Shown here piece by piece: positions 41,168 through 51,605 of a stretch of 64,000 bases of DNA. Origin of the DNA: Paraburkholderia sp. UYCP14C (GTDB lineage Bacteria > Pseudomonadota > Gammaproteobacteria > Burkholderiales > Burkholderiaceae); assembly GCF_004197395.1 (NCBI RefSeq), contig NZ_SELS01000003.1, positions 124,001 through 188,000 on the forward strand. The letters are read 5' to 3'. How positions within the stretch are numbered: the stretch's first letter is position 1; the number at the start of each line of letters is the position of its first letter. Below the pieces are notes generated by a model. That model did not search any database, was not told the origin of the DNA, and saw only the letters and a list, made by a program, of their open reading frames with translations. Position numbers and translations under genes: made by a program.

Positions 41168-43837
41168 TTACGAGCCGGTTTTACGCGCCGCGGCTTTCTT
41201 CGCCGGTGCCTTCTTGGCCGCAGCGCTCTTGGCCGCGGGAGCCTTCTTCGCCGCCGCCTTCTTTTCCGCCGGCTCCGCCTTCACGGCCACAGCGGTATCG
41301 CCTTCGTCCGCTTCCGGCATCGCCTTCGCCGCAGAACGGGCACCCGACGTCTTCGCCGCCGCGGTTTTCGCCGCCGCCGGCTCCTTCTTCTCGAACTCGA
41401 AGCCGATCTTGCCGTCGTTCTGCTTGACGAGGAACGCCTTGAAGTTACGACCCGTACGCGACGACTTGAAGTTCGTCAGCAGGTCGGTGCGACCCTCCTC
41501 GAGCAGCTTGGCCATCTGCTCGCGGGCGATTTCCTGCTGCAGGATCACCTTGCCTGATCGGAAGTCGCACGACTTCGGATTTGCGACCGAGTTTTCGCAG
41601 ACGTAGCTCATGCCGTGCTCGAACACGCGGCCCTGGCACTTCGGACACGCACCGACCGGCTGCTGATCGGAGAAGTCGGGCGGTTCGCCGTCTTCGCCGG
41701 CCGCATCCTGGCCGAAGTCGAACTCGAGCTTGTAGTTCTTGATCTCGTCGTCGAGCGACAGTTTCAGGATCGCCGAGAACGGCCGCCCCATCTTGCTGCG
41801 GAAACCCGACAGCGGCCCGATCGTCTTGTTCTGCAGCAATTCCTCGACTTCGGGGATCTCGAATTGACGACCGCCCGGAATCTTCGAGATCGAGAACTCG
41901 CACTTCGAGCACGCGAAGCGGCGGTAGTTTTCCTTCACCTGGCCGCCGCAATTCGGGCAAGGTGTCTGCAACGTCGCGTAATCGCCCGGGATCGTGTCGG
42001 AATCGTATTCCTTCGCGCGCTTGACGATGGTCTGCGTCATGCGCGCGATTTCCTGCATGAACGCGTCGCGAGGCAGGTTGCCGCGCTCCATCTGCGACAG
42101 CTTGTATTCCCATTCGCCGGTCAGCTCCGGCGCAGTCAGCTCCTTCACGCCGAGCCCGCGCAGCAGCGTCATCAGCTGGAAGGCCTTGGCTGTCGGAAAC
42201 AGATCGCGGCCTTCGCGGATCAGGTACTTTTCGGTGAGCAGACCTTCGATGATCGCCGCGCGCGTCGCCGGCGTGCCGAGACCCTTGGCCGCCATCGCTT
42301 CGCGCAACTCGTCGTCTTCGACCAGCTTGCCCGCGCCTTCCATCGCCGACAGCAGCGTCGCTTCGTTGTAGCGCGCCGGCGGCTTCGTGACCAGTTGCTG
42401 CGCGGCGATCTTGTCGGTCTTGACCTTCTCGTCCTTCTGCACCGGCACGAGGTTCGCGTCGTCGCCGCTGGTTTCCCGGCCGTAGACCTGCAGCCAGCCC
42501 GGCTCGACGAGCACCTTGCCCTCGGTCTTGAACTGATGGCCGACCACCTCGGTGATACGCGTCGTCACGCGGTATTCGGCGGCCGGGAAGAACACCGCGA
42601 GGAAGCGCTTGACGACGAGGTCGTAAAGCTTCTGCTCCGGCTCGGACAGATTCTTCGGCGCCTGCAGCGTCGGGATGATCGCGAAGTGGTCGCTGATCTT
42701 CGAGTTGTCGAAGATGCGCTTGTTCGGCTTCACCCAGCCCTTGTCGAGCACCTGTTTCGCGAACGGCAGGTAGTTGTTGCTCTCCTTGAGCATGCCGAGC
42801 GTCTGCTTGACCGTGTCCAGATAGTCTTCCGGCAGCGCGCGCGCGTCGGTTCGCGGATAGGTCAGCACCTTGTGCTTTTCGTACAGCGCCTGAGCGAGGC
42901 CCAGCGTGTTCTTCGCCGAGAAGCCGAAGCGGCCGTTGGCTTCACGCTGCAGGCTGGTCAGGTCGAAGAGAGCGGGCGAGAGCTGCGTCGACGGTTTCGA
43001 CTCCTCGGTCACCGTGCCCATCTGGCCGCGGCAAGCCGCGACGATCGTCTCTGCCGCGGGCAGCGACCACAGGCGCGAATCGCGCTTTTCCGGGTCGAAC
43101 TCGTCGCGCTTGAATTTCGGGTCGAACCAGCGGCCTTCGTAGAAGCCGCCCGCACAAACGAACTCCGCCTTCACTTCCCAGTAATCGCGCGGCACGAAGC
43201 GTCGAATCTTCTCTTCGCGCTCGACGACGATCGACAGTGTCGGGGTCTGCACCCGCCCGACCGTGGTCAGGAAAAAGCCGCCGCCCTTGCTGTTGAACGC
43301 GGTCATTGCGCGCGTGCCGTTGATACCGACGAGCCAGTCCGCTTCCGAGCGGCAGCGCGCCGCGTCGGCGAGCGGCTGCATCTCTTCGTCGCTGCGCAGA
43401 CGCGCGAAACCGTCGCGGATCGAGCCGGCCGTCATCGACTGCAGCCACAGCCGTTGCACCGGCTGCTTGGCTTTCGCGTGCTGCGCGATCAGGCGGAAAA
43501 TCAGCTCGCCCTCGCGCCCCGCGTCGCATGCGTTGATCAGACGGTCGATGTCCTTGCGCTTCAGCAGCTTGGTCAGCACCTTCAGGCGCGACTCGCTCTT
43601 GGCGATCGGATTCAGATCGAAATGCGGAGGAATGACGGGCAGGTTGGCAAAGCTCCACTTGCCACGCTTGACTTCGTATTCGTCGGGCGCGGCGATTTCC
43701 AGCAGATGGCCCACTGCCGATGAAAGGACGTAGTCGTCGCTTTCGTAGTACTCGTCATGCTTGGTAAAGCCGCCCAAAGCGCGCGCGATGTCGTTCGCGA
43801 CAGAAGGCTTTTCGGCGATGATCAGTGCTTTGGACAT
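41168..43837 (-). CDS. topB: DNA topoisomerase III with Lys/Ala-rich tail
   Basis: An 889-residue type IA topoisomerase. The TOPRIM domain begins MSKALIIAEKPSVANDIARALGGF and contains DAGREGELIF. The catalytic tyrosine is in LTYPRTDARALPEDY. Zinc-finger-like C-terminal repeats are present (CPNCGGQVKENYRRFACSKC and CPKCQGRVFEHGMSYVC). The last 70 or so residues are an Ala/Lys-rich tail (AKKAP and AAAKK repeats) like histone H1 and other beta-proteobacterial DNA-binding proteins. ATG 43837 fits the family start. It unlinks single-stranded DNA and replication or recombination intermediates. Confidence 0.95.
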   Translation of the reverse strand: MSKALIIAEKPSVANDIARALGGFTKHDEYYESDDYVLSSAVGHLLEIAAPDEYEVKRGKWSFANLPVIPPHFDLNPIAKSESRLKVLTKLLKRKDIDRLINACDAGREGELIFRLIAQHAKAKQPVQRLWLQSMTAGSIRDGFARLRSDEEMQPLADAARCRSEADWLVGINGTRAMTAFNSKGGGFFLTTVGRVQTPTLSIVVEREEKIRRFVPRDYWEVKAEFVCAGGFYEGRWFDPKFKRDEFDPEKRDSRLWSLPAAETIVAACRGQMGTVTEESKPSTQLSPALFDLTSLQREANGRFGFSAKNTLGLAQALYEKHKVLTYPRTDARALPEDYLDTVKQTLGMLKESNNYLPFAKQVLDKGWVKPNKRIFDNSKISDHFAIIPTLQAPKNLSEPEQKLYDLVVKRFLAVFFPAAEYRVTTRITEVVGHQFKTEGKVLVEPGWLQVYGRETSGDDANLVPVQKDEKVKTDKIAAQQLVTKPPARYNEATLLSAMEGAGKLVEDDELREAMAAKGLGTPATRAAIIEGLLTEKYLIREGRDLFPTAKAFQLMTLLRGLGVKELTAPELTGEWEYKLSQMERGNLPRDAFMQEIARMTQTIVKRAKEYDSDTIPGDYATLQTPCPNCGGQVKENYRRFACSKCEFSISKIPGGRQFEIPEVEELLQNKTIGPLSGFRSKMGRPFSAILKLSLDDEIKNYKLEFDFGQDAAGEDGEPPDFSDQQPVGACPKCQGRVFEHGMSYVCENSVANPKSCDFRSGKVILQQEIAREQMAKLLEEGRTDLLTNFKSSRTGRNFKAFLVKQNDGKIGFEFEKKEPAAAKTAAAKTSGARSAAKAMPEADEGDTAVAVKAEPAEKKAAAKKAPAAKSAAAKKAPAKKAAARKTGS

Positions 43838-44147
43838 GACTCGATGTGAGGTTGGTAGATCCGGGTTGGTGGCCTTGAGCGCCAACATGGCGCGCGACGC
43901 TCGCTTGAGACCTTTTTCGACCCAATAACGACCGCTTTATAGCACAAGGCACGAACCCAACGGGTCAAGTGCCATAAAAGCGCGCCATCATAATTGCGCG
44001 TCCGGCGGTTGATCAACTGCGGCAAACGCCGCGTGCGGACAGCGATGCCAGCGGCGATGCTGTCCCAAAGTTGGTCGGCGACCGCCCTTGCCGCAAGCCG
44101 CGCGCCGCGAGGCTTTCCGTTTGGCCGGGCGGCGCGCGAAGTCGTCT
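43838..44147. other. Spacer between topB and the thioredoxin-like gene
   Basis: 310 bases without a supported gene. It should contain the topB promoter on the minus strand. No terminator for the thioredoxin-like gene was identified. Confidence 0.4.
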
Positions 44148-44525
44148 TCAGGCTACCGCCAGCGCCGGTCGCAGCTTCGGCGCGCCGGTCACGCCGGGCA
44201 GTGTGGTCAGATCCGACAACATCCGCTCGACGATCGACACCTGTGGCAAAACCGTACCGAAAAATCGTGTCGTCACCGAGTCTTCGATCAGGACGGTCGG
44301 GAAATTCTCGACGTCCAGATCGTCGAAGCGATCCGCATGAGTTTCGATGTCGATCCATGCGAAACAGACTTCCGGGTGCCGATCGGCCAGTTGATTGAAG
44401 GCGTCCCGGTATTCGCGGCACGTTCCGCACCATTCCGCGCACAGGCATGCAACGAACAACGTGTCGGGTTCGTTGACGCGCTCGGCGATCCGGTCCTGAT
44501 CGGTGTCGAGATTCAGCGCGGGCAT
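44148..44525 (-). CDS. Thioredoxin family protein
   Basis: A 125-residue thioredoxin-fold protein with redox motif WCGTC in LCAEWCGTCREYRDAFNQLADRHPEVCFAWIDIE, and the cis-proline region ENFPTVLIED. ATG 44525 is chosen (AAGGA upstream) over a longer frame. No signal peptide, so cytoplasmic. It sits about 100 bases downstream of dprA on the same strand and may be co-transcribed. WCGTC differs from the WCGPC of thioredoxin 1, so it may be a specialised reductase; the partner is unknown. Confidence 0.87.
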   Translation of the reverse strand: MPALNLDTDQDRIAERVNEPDTLFVACLCAEWCGTCREYRDAFNQLADRHPEVCFAWIDIETHADRFDDLDVENFPTVLIEDSVTTRFFGTVLPQVSIVERMLSDLTTLPGVTGAPKLRPALAVA

Positions 44526-44626
44526 GAAGTGGTTTCCTTGTGTACTTTGTCGGGTCCTTTGGCGCGAATGTAGCATGGCCGGTCGCGAAAAGTTGCCAAT
44601 CTGCGTTGATGCCGGTCAGTCTCGGC

Positions 44627-45859
44627 TCATTCATGATGGGCTCGCATGAAGCGGCCGCCGGGCAGCAGCGTGACTTCCCCAGCGAGTTCGAGCCGGAGCA
44701 GGGCGGCGTGCAGGGCGGCGTCCTCCATCTCGGTGCGGGCGGCGAGAATTTCAAGCGTCGTCGGCGAATGGCCGAGCGCGACGAGCAGCCGCTGGGCGTC
44801 GGCGCAGAGCGCCGGCTGCTGCGGGGCCAATTCGGACGTCGGTGAGTCGGCGAAGGCGGTGCTCGTAGCTTGCGAAGCGTTTGCTTCCGACGCAACGCGC
44901 AAACCCGGATGCTCCAGCGGCACGGTCCGCTTCGCCGCGCGTCCCGCATTGCGCGCCGGCCGCCGGGCAAAGCCCAACTCCTCCAGCACCTCGTCAGGCG
45001 TTTCCACCAGCCGCGCCCCCTGCTTGATCATCCGATGACAGCCGCGCGACAACGGCGCGTAAATCGATCCCGGCAACGCGAACACGTCGCGCCCCATCTC
45101 GTTGGCGAGCCGCGCGGTAATCAGCGAACCGGAGCGCATGGCCGCCTCGACGATCACGACGCCGCTGACCAGCCCGGCGATCAACCGGTTGCGCTGCGGG
45201 AAATTGGCGGCGCGCGCCGGCGTGCCGAGCGGCCACTCGGACAGGATTGCGCCCTGCGCGCCGATCTGCCGCGCCAGCGCATGATGCGCGGCCGGATAGA
45301 CGAGATCCGCACCGGTGCCGATCACCGCGACCGTCCCGCCGACGCCTTCCAGCCCGCCCCGATGCGCGGCGCCGTCGATGCCGAGCGCGAGTCCCGAGAC
45401 GACCGTCACACCCGCCGCCGACAGTTCACGCGCGAACCGCCGCGCATCCTCGATGCCCTGCGGGGTCGCGCTGCGGCTGCCCACCAGCGCGACCGCGCGC
45501 GTATGCAGCAGATCGAGCCGGCCCTTTATATATAGAAGCGGTGGCGGATCGGGCATCGTCAGCAGCGCGGGCGGATAGGCGGGATCGTCGAGCGTGACGA
45601 TCTGGTTGCCCGGCTGCTCGCGCCATGCGAGCACCGCATCGAACTGGCCGTCGAACGTTGGACCGGGCGGTGCCAGCACCGCGCGCGCCGCGGCTTCACC
45701 GGCGACTGCCGCGAGCGTCTCCGGCGACTGCGCAAAGAGCGCCTGCGGCAACCCGAATGCGCCAAGCAACAGACGCAACGCCTCGGGTTTGAGGCCCGGC
45801 GCAAGCGACAACCGCAACCAGGCGGCCAGTTCATTACGGGTTGCGGGCAAGGTCTCCAT
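44627..45859 (-). CDS. dprA: DNA-processing protein DprA
   Basis: A 410-residue protein that loads RecA on incoming single-stranded DNA in natural transformation. An N-terminal SAM-like part (1-60) is followed by the Rossmann DprA/Smf domain (about 85-295) with VALVGSRSATPQGIEDARRF, VSGLALGIDGAAHRGGL and NRLIAGLVSGVVIVEAA. A polar linker and a C-terminal winged helix (about 345-400; LEILAARTEMEDAALHAALLRLELAG) complete it. It lies opposite def/fmt, a very common neighbourhood in proteobacteria. Confidence 0.95.
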   Translation of the reverse strand: METLPATRNELAAWLRLSLAPGLKPEALRLLLGAFGLPQALFAQSPETLAAVAGEAAARAVLAPPGPTFDGQFDAVLAWREQPGNQIVTLDDPAYPPALLTMPDPPPLLYIKGRLDLLHTRAVALVGSRSATPQGIEDARRFARELSAAGVTVVSGLALGIDGAAHRGGLEGVGGTVAVIGTGADLVYPAAHHALARQIGAQGAILSEWPLGTPARAANFPQRNRLIAGLVSGVVIVEAAMRSGSLITARLANEMGRDVFALPGSIYAPLSRGCHRMIKQGARLVETPDEVLEELGFARRPARNAGRAAKRTVPLEHPGLRVASEANASQATSTAFADSPTSELAPQQPALCADAQRLLVALGHSPTTLEILAARTEMEDAALHAALLRLELAGEVTLLPGGRFMRAHHE

Positions 45860-46124
45860 GCGGGTCGCTCCTCTGGCGAGGCCTGCGGGCAGGCGGGCGC
45901 CATGCTAAAATTTTCATCATCCGAAATAAAACGGCAAATATGCCGCGAATAACCGCGGCGCCGCGCTTAACGGTGCGGGTTCGTCGTCGGGCGCACGAGG
46001 CGCGTTGAATCGAACCGGTTCGACACCATCTATCCTCTGCGTATTACGACGGGCTCACAACCTGGCCGAATGGCTAACGCGAGCCTTTCCGCGGTTGGCG
46101 GCGTCTGAAATCACACTCGAAATC

Positions 46125-46628
46125 ATGGCTTTACTGAACATCCTCAATTACCCGGACAAACGGCTGCACAAGGTGGCGAAGCCAGTCGCGGAGGTCAACG
46201 ACCGTATCCGCCGCCTGGTCGCGGACATGTCCGAAACGATGTACGCGGCGCCCGGCGTCGGCCTCGCCGCCACCCAGGTAGACGTGCACGAGCGCGTGAT
46301 CGTGATCGACGTGTCCGAAACGCACGACGAACTGCTCGCGTTCATCAACCCGGAAATCGTCTGGTCCAGCGATGAGAGGAAGCTGTCGGAAGAGGGCTGC
46401 CTGTCGGTGCCCGGGATCTACGACAACGTCGAGCGCGCCGAGAAGGTGCGCGTGCGCGCGCTGAACGAGAAGGGCGAAACGTTCGAGCTCGATTGCGAGG
46501 GGCTCCTCGCCGTGTGCATCCAGCACGAGATGGATCACCTGATGGGCCGCGTGTTCGTCGAATATCTGTCGCCGCTGAAGCAAACGCGCATCAAGAGCAA
46601 GATGAAGAAGCTCGCCCACGCGATGTAA
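46125..46628 (+). CDS. def: Peptide deformylase
   Basis: A 167-residue metalloenzyme that removes the formyl group from new proteins. All three motifs are seen: [15 protein letters not shown] (metal Cys) and HEMDH (two metal His and catalytic Glu). The start [21 protein letters not shown] is typical; the upstream open frame to 46005 is rejected. It is followed 29 bases later by fmt, which adds the formyl group to initiator tRNA. Confidence 0.97.
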   Translation: MALLNILNYPDKRLHKVAKPVAEVNDRIRRLVADMSETMYAAPGVGLAATQVDVHERVIVIDVSETHDELLAFINPEIVWSSDERKLSEEGCLSVPGIYDNVERAEKVRVRALNEKGETFELDCEGLLAVCIQHEMDHLMGRVFVEYLSPLKQTRIKSKMKKLAHAM

Positions 46629-46657
46629 CGCGCTTTCAACTTGCCCGCCGCCCTTAC

Positions 46658-47653
46658 ATGAGTCATTCGTTGCGCGTCATCTTCGCCGGTACGCCGGAAT
46701 TCGCCGCGGCCGCGCTGGCCGCGATTCATCGTGCCGGGTTTGCCGTGCCGCTCGTACTGACGCAGCCGGACCGACCTGCGGGACGCGGCATGAAGCTTCA
46801 GGCGAGCCCGGTCAAGCGCTACGCGCAGGAACATGGCCTCGCGCTCGCGCAGCCCACCTCGCTGCGCCGCGCCGGCAAATATCCGCAGGAGGCCGCCGCC
46901 GGCATCGAGCAACTGCGCGCAACGCCGCACGACGTGATGGTGGTCGCCGCTTATGGGCTGATCCTTCCGCAGGAAGTGCTCGACATTCCGCGCTTCGGCT
47001 GCATCAACATTCACGCGTCGCTGCTGCCGCGCTGGCGCGGCGCGGCGCCGATTCATCGCGCGATCGAGGCGGGCGACACGCAAACCGGCATCACGCTGAT
47101 GCAGATGGACGCCGGCCTCGACACCGGCGCGATGATCTCCGAAGTGCGCACCCCGATCTCCGCCGACGACACCACCGCCACGTTGCACGATCGCCTCGCC
47201 GAGGACGGCGCGCGGCTGATCGTCGACGCGCTGATCGAACTCGAGCGCAGCGGCAAGCTGACGTCGAGCCCGCAACCGGCCGACGGCGTGACCTACGCGG
47301 AAAAAATCGCCAAGCACGAAGCGGCGCTCGACTGGCGCCGCCCGGCCGAGGCGCTTGCGCGTCAGGTGCGCGCGTTCGACCCATTCCCCGGCGGCGCCGG
47401 CACGCTCGACGACGGCAGCACCGTCAAGATCTGGGCCGCCACCGCTGCGGTCTCGTCGGCCGCGGGCAGCGACAAGGCGCCAGGCACCATCACCGAGGTG
47501 GCGCCCGACGGCGTACTGGTCGCTTGCGGCGAGGGCGTACTGCGTCTGACGCAATTGCAGAAGCCGGGCGGCAAGCGCCTGCCGGTGCGCGAATTCCTGG
47601 CTGGCTCGCCGCTCGCCGCAGGGCAGCGCTTCCAGCTTCCCAGAGCGGAATAA
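46658..47653 (+). CDS. fmt: Methionyl-tRNA formyltransferase
   Basis: A 331-residue enzyme. The N-terminal start [19 protein letters not shown] and the folate-binding signature ([26 protein letters not shown]) identify it; the C-terminal OB-like domain starts near 210. ATG 46658 is used. It uses 10-formyl-tetrahydrofolate to formylate Met-tRNAfMet and pairs functionally with def just upstream. Confidence 0.97.
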   Translation: MSHSLRVIFAGTPEFAAAALAAIHRAGFAVPLVLTQPDRPAGRGMKLQASPVKRYAQEHGLALAQPTSLRRAGKYPQEAAAGIEQLRATPHDVMVVAAYGLILPQEVLDIPRFGCINIHASLLPRWRGAAPIHRAIEAGDTQTGITLMQMDAGLDTGAMISEVRTPISADDTTATLHDRLAEDGARLIVDALIELERSGKLTSSPQPADGVTYAEKIAKHEAALDWRRPAEALARQVRAFDPFPGGAGTLDDGSTVKIWAATAAVSSAAGSDKAPGTITEVAPDGVLVACGEGVLRLTQLQKPGGKRLPVREFLAGSPLAAGQRFQLPRAE

Positions 47654-47767
47654 GCGCACCGCGCGTGCAGAACATCGTCCATTCGGCCGGTGTTCTGCAC
47701 GCGCGCCGCGAGGGCGCCGCGCGTTAGAATCCTCTATGCAGCAGACCAGTTTTCGAGGCTTCATCCC

Positions 47768-48409
47768 ATGTTCGGCATCGTCCATTTCGAGTTTTTCATC
47801 GTCGCGGTTTTTCTCCTGAACATCACGCCGGGGCCGGATACCGCTTATATCGTCGGGCGCAGCGTCGCCCAGGGCCGCGGCGCGGGGCTGATGTCGGCGC
47901 TCGGCATTTCGGCGGGCTGCTGCATTCATTCGCTGGCCTGCGCGTTTGGACTGACCGCGCTGCTGGCCGCGTCGGCTACGGCGTTCACCATCGTCAAATT
48001 CGTCGGCGCGATTTATCTGGTCTATCTGGGTGTGCGGCTGGTCTTCACGAAGCCGCCCGCCAATGCGCCCGCCGGCGGCGTGCGCGCGCCGTCCACGCCG
48101 AAGTCGCTGCGGCAGTTGTTCCTGCAAGGCTTCTGGACCAACGTGCTGAACCCGAAGGTCGTGCTGTTTTTCGTGTCGTTCTTCCCGCAATTCGTCACCA
48201 CGGGCAGCGAACACAAGACCTTCGCGTTTCTCACGCTCGGCGCGGTCTTCGTGCTGATGAGCATGGTCTGGAACAGCTTCGTCGCGTGGATCGCGGGCAG
48301 CGTCACGCAGCGTTTCTCGGGCAAGCCGGCGGTCAAGCGCTGGCTCGACCGCGGCGTTGGCAGCGCGTTCGTCGGCCTGGGCATCAAACTCGCGACCGCC
48401 TCGCGATGA
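47768..48409 (+). CDS. LysE/RhtB family transporter
   Basis: A 213-residue inner-membrane exporter with about six membrane segments. The family start FFIVAVFLLNITPGPDTAYIVGRSVAQGRGAG and the FWTNVLNPKVVLFFVSFFPQF block are diagnostic of the RhtB branch (homoserine/threonine/leucine efflux). ATG 47768 is chosen. It lies between fmt and htpX in the same direction, a conserved order in Burkholderia-type genomes as far as I recall. The substrate is unknown. Confidence 0.92.
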   Translation: MFGIVHFEFFIVAVFLLNITPGPDTAYIVGRSVAQGRGAGLMSALGISAGCCIHSLACAFGLTALLAASATAFTIVKFVGAIYLVYLGVRLVFTKPPANAPAGGVRAPSTPKSLRQLFLQGFWTNVLNPKVVLFFVSFFPQFVTTGSEHKTFAFLTLGAVFVLMSMVWNSFVAWIAGSVTQRFSGKPAVKRWLDRGVGSAFVGLGIKLATASR

Positions 48410-48514
48410 TTGAATTTTCCCGCATCGCCCATATCTAACATTTCGCTTACAATCTGGCGCCGCAATCGCGCGGCACGGAGATGAAGGCCACGCTCGGGGC
48501 AAGGAGTTGCAGAC

Positions 48515-49372
48515 ATGTTCAATTGGGTCAAAACCGCGATGTTGATGGCCGCGATCACGGCCCTTTTCATCGTGATCGGCGGGATGATCGGCGGGTCGCG
48601 CGGCATGATGCTCGCGCTCGTGATCGCCCTTGGGATGAATTTCTTTTCGTACTGGTTCTCCGACAAGATGGTCCTGCGCATGTACAACGCGCAGGAAGTC
48701 GACGAAAACAGCGCGCCGCAGTTCTATCGGATGGTGCGTGATCTCGCCACGCGCGCGAACCTGCCGATGCCGCGCGTCTACCTGATCAACGAAGACGCGC
48801 CGAACGCGTTCGCCACCGGCCGCAACCCGGAGCACGCGGCGGTCGCGGCGACCACCGGCATTCTGCGCGTGCTGTCCGAGCGCGAGATGCGCGGCGTGAT
48901 GGCGCACGAACTCTCGCACGTGAAGCATCGCGACATTCTGATCTCGACGATTTCGGCGACCATGGCCGGCGCAATTTCCGCGTTGGCGAACTTCGCGATG
49001 TTCTTCGGCGGCCGCGACGAAAACGGCCGTCCCGCGAACCCGATCGCGAGCATCGCGGTTGCGCTGCTCGCGCCGATTGCGGGCGCGTTGATCCAGATGG
49101 CGATTTCACGTGCGCGCGAGTTCGAAGCCGACCGTGGCGGCGCGCAGATTTCGGGCGACCCGCAGGCGCTGGCTTCGGCGCTCGACAAGATTCATCGCTA
49201 TGCGAGCGGCATTCCGTTCCCGACGGCCGAGGCGCATCCGGCCACCGCGCAGATGATGATCATGAATCCGCTGTCGGGCGGCGGTATCGCGAATCTGTTC
49301 TCGACGCACCCCGCGACCGAGGAACGCATCGCGCGTCTGATGGAAATGGCACGCACCGGGCGCTTCGACTAA
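48515..49372 (+). CDS. htpX: Membrane metalloprotease HtpX
   Basis: A 285-residue zinc protease of the inner membrane that degrades misfolded membrane proteins with FtsH. N-terminal membrane segments (about 5-50), then the zinc motif HEXXH as [12 protein letters not shown], further membrane segments (about 145-200), and the distal metal Glu in [24 protein letters not shown] precedes the ATG. The length matches the family. A terminator follows. Confidence 0.96.
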   Translation: MFNWVKTAMLMAAITALFIVIGGMIGGSRGMMLALVIALGMNFFSYWFSDKMVLRMYNAQEVDENSAPQFYRMVRDLATRANLPMPRVYLINEDAPNAFATGRNPEHAAVAATTGILRVLSEREMRGVMAHELSHVKHRDILISTISATMAGAISALANFAMFFGGRDENGRPANPIASIAVALLAPIAGALIQMAISRAREFEADRGGAQISGDPQALASALDKIHRYASGIPFPTAEAHPATAQMMIMNPLSGGGIANLFSTHPATEERIARLMEMARTGRFD

Positions 49373-49414
49373 GGCGCCGCGTCGTTCGGCGCTTCGAGTC
49401 TGAAATACTGAAGA

Positions 49415-49441
49415 GCGGGCCCGCGAGGCCCGCCTTTTTTC
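49415..49441 (+). terminator. Terminator after htpX
   Basis: GCGGGCC/GGCCCGC (49415-49433) with loop CGCGA and T6. Confidence 0.85.
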
Positions 49442-49569
49442 GCGCCTGTCGTCGCCGCTGCGCGACAGCATTCGCCGCCGCTACCCCTGCGCGGCGGCGC
49501 CCCACCGGCGTCACGCTACAATGTGCGCTGATTGCGCCGCGCACCGTGCGGCTTGCCCTTGCTCCCTTC

Positions 49570-51009
49570 ATGACTTCAAAGCCTTCTTCGCGTTCTGCTT
49601 CCTCGTCGACGCGTTCCCGCGAATCCCGTTTGTCGGCGCTGCATCTGTCGCCCGAATCGCTCGGGTTCGCGCTCGACTGCGCCGCCCAGGCCGTCGGTGC
49701 CGTGCGTCTCGGCGCGGCGTTGCCGGCGGCGCTGCAAAGCGTGTTCGCGGCAATGCCGGAGGGCAACGCCGCAGCGGCGCGCGGCGCCGTGCAGGACATC
49801 GCCTATCGCACGATGCGGCGTCTCGCGACCGTCGAATGGCTGATCGCGAAGCTCGTGAAGAAAGCGCCGCCGCCGCACGTCTCGCATGTGCTCGAGTGCG
49901 CGCTCGCACTGCTCGTCGACGACGAAGCGAGCGCCGCCTACACGCCGTTCACGGTCGTCGACCAGGCGGTCAAGGCGATCGGCGCGCGCCGCGAGTTCGG
50001 GTTCGTGAAGGGGCTCGTCAACGCGGTGCTGCGTAACTTTTTGCGCGAGCGCGACACGTTGCTCGCCGCGGTGCAAGCCGACGAAGTAGCGCGCTGGAAC
50101 TATCCGGCCTGGTGGCTCGACGCGGTGAAGCGCGCATGGCCCGATGCGTGGCAAGCGGTGCTGGCCGCCGGCAACACGCAAGGTCCGCTGACGTTGCGCG
50201 TGAACGCGCGCCATTCGACGGTCGACGCCTATCTGCAAGTGCTGCAACGCCAGCAGATCGCCGCGTGCAAGGCAGGCGAGCACGCGGTTACGCTCGCCAC
50301 GCCGATGCCGGTCGAGCGCATTCCGGGCTTCAGCGAAGGTGTCGTGTCGGTACAGGACGCAGGCGCGCAATTCGCGGCGCAGCTGCTCGGCGTGCGTGAC
50401 GGCATGCGTGTGCTCGACGCGTGTGCGGCCCCCGGCGGCAAGACCGGCCATCTGCTCGAACTCGCCAACATTCAACTCGTCGCGCTCGAAAGCGACGCGT
50501 CGCGCGCGCGCCGCATCGGCGAAAACCTGCGGCGTCTGAAGCTCGAAGCGGAAGTGCGGATCGGCGACGCGGGTAACCCCGCTCAATGGCACGACGACCT
50601 CGACCAGCCGTTCGACCGCATCCTCGCCGACGTGCCGTGCTCGGCGTCGGGCATCGTGCGGCGTCATCCGGATATTCGCTGGCTGCGTCGGCAGTCCGAT
50701 ATCGCCGCGCTGGTCGCCGAGCAACGCCGCATTCTCGACGCGCTGTGGCCGCTCGTGAAACCAGGCGGCGAGTTGCTTTACGTTACGTGTTCGATCTTCC
50801 CCGAAGAGGGCGAGTTGCAGGCACAGTGGTTTGGAAACCAGCATCAGGATGCGGTACGATTGGACGCGCCGGGGCAGCTGTTACCCTCAGTTGCCCGCGC
50901 GCCCGCCGACCCATCGGCCGGGTCTCATGCAGGACAACCCGCTGAATTCAGCGCCGGCACGAACTCAGACCACGACGGATTTTTCTACGCGCGCTTTCAG
51001 AAACGGTGA
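49570..51009 (+). CDS. rsmB: 16S rRNA (cytosine-967-C5)-methyltransferase
   Basis: A 479-residue RsmB (Sun/Fmu). An N-terminal NusB-like RNA-binding domain (about 25-170), with FGFVKGLVNAVLRNFLRERD, is followed by a Rossmann methyltransferase. The SAM site is in LDACAAPGGKTGHLLEL; the catalytic cysteines are in DVPCSASGIVRRHPDI and the TCS of LLYVTCSIFPEEGE. ATG 49570 is preferred over a GTG at 49546. Its stop overlaps the start of the next gene (GTGA). Confidence 0.95.
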   Translation: MTSKPSSRSASSSTRSRESRLSALHLSPESLGFALDCAAQAVGAVRLGAALPAALQSVFAAMPEGNAAAARGAVQDIAYRTMRRLATVEWLIAKLVKKAPPPHVSHVLECALALLVDDEASAAYTPFTVVDQAVKAIGARREFGFVKGLVNAVLRNFLRERDTLLAAVQADEVARWNYPAWWLDAVKRAWPDAWQAVLAAGNTQGPLTLRVNARHSTVDAYLQVLQRQQIAACKAGEHAVTLATPMPVERIPGFSEGVVSVQDAGAQFAAQLLGVRDGMRVLDACAAPGGKTGHLLELANIQLVALESDASRARRIGENLRRLKLEAEVRIGDAGNPAQWHDDLDQPFDRILADVPCSASGIVRRHPDIRWLRRQSDIAALVAEQRRILDALWPLVKPGGELLYVTCSIFPEEGELQAQWFGNQHQDAVRLDAPGQLLPSVARAPADPSAGSHAGQPAEFSAGTNSDHDGFFYARFQKR

Positions 51010-51605
51010 CCATCAAACGCTTCTTCCCGCTTCGGCTCGCTGCCGTGCTCTGGATCGCGCTGGCCGTCTGGCTTGCAGCGCCGGGCGCGGCGCACGCTGA
51101 CTCGATCGCGGTGCAGCGGGCGTCGCTGCAGGCCGACAATGGCGGCTGGAGTCTCGACGCGCATTTCGAATTCGACCTGAACAGCAATCTCGAAGACGCG
51201 GTCAACAAAGGCATTCCGCTTTATTTCACGACCGATTTCGAGCTGAGCCGGCCGCGCTGGTACTGGTTCGACGAGCAGCCGGTCAGCGTGTCGCAAAGCT
51301 TGCGGCTGTCGTTTCAGCCGCTCACGCGCGAATATCGCGTGTCGAGCGTGCAGTCGGGCGGCTTGCAGCTCGGCTTTTCCACGCTCAAGGATGCGCTCGC
51401 GGTGATCAAGCACGTGACGTCGTGGCACGTGATCGACCGCAATGAGGTGCGTGTCGGCGAAACCTATAACGCGTCGGTGCGCATGCAACTCGATATCGGG
51501 CTGATGCCCAAGCCGTTCCAGATCGACGCGGTGAACAACCGCGACTGGAACCTCGCCTCCGATTGGAAGCGCTTCACTTTCACGGCGGCCGATCGTGCTA
51601 AATAG
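51006..51605 (+). CDS. DUF4390-type exported protein
   Basis: A 199-residue protein with signal peptide (FFPLRLAAVLWIALAVWLAAPGAAHA) and a beta-rich mature part (ASLQADNGGWSLDAHFEFDL, IPLYFTTDFELSRPRWYWFDE, ending in NRDWNLASDWKRFTF). This pattern fits the DUF4390 family, which is usually encoded between rsmB and an ntrY-like kinase in beta-proteobacteria. The GTG start overlaps the rsmB stop by three bases. Function unknown. It may be an envelope sensor or partner for the kinase encoded next; that is inference. Confidence 0.85.
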   Translation: MTIKRFFPLRLAAVLWIALAVWLAAPGAAHADSIAVQRASLQADNGGWSLDAHFEFDLNSNLEDAVNKGIPLYFTTDFELSRPRWYWFDEQPVSVSQSLRLSFQPLTREYRVSSVQSGGLQLGFSTLKDALAVIKHVTSWHVIDRNEVRVGETYNASVRMQLDIGLMPKPFQIDAVNNRDWNLASDWKRFTFTAADRAK

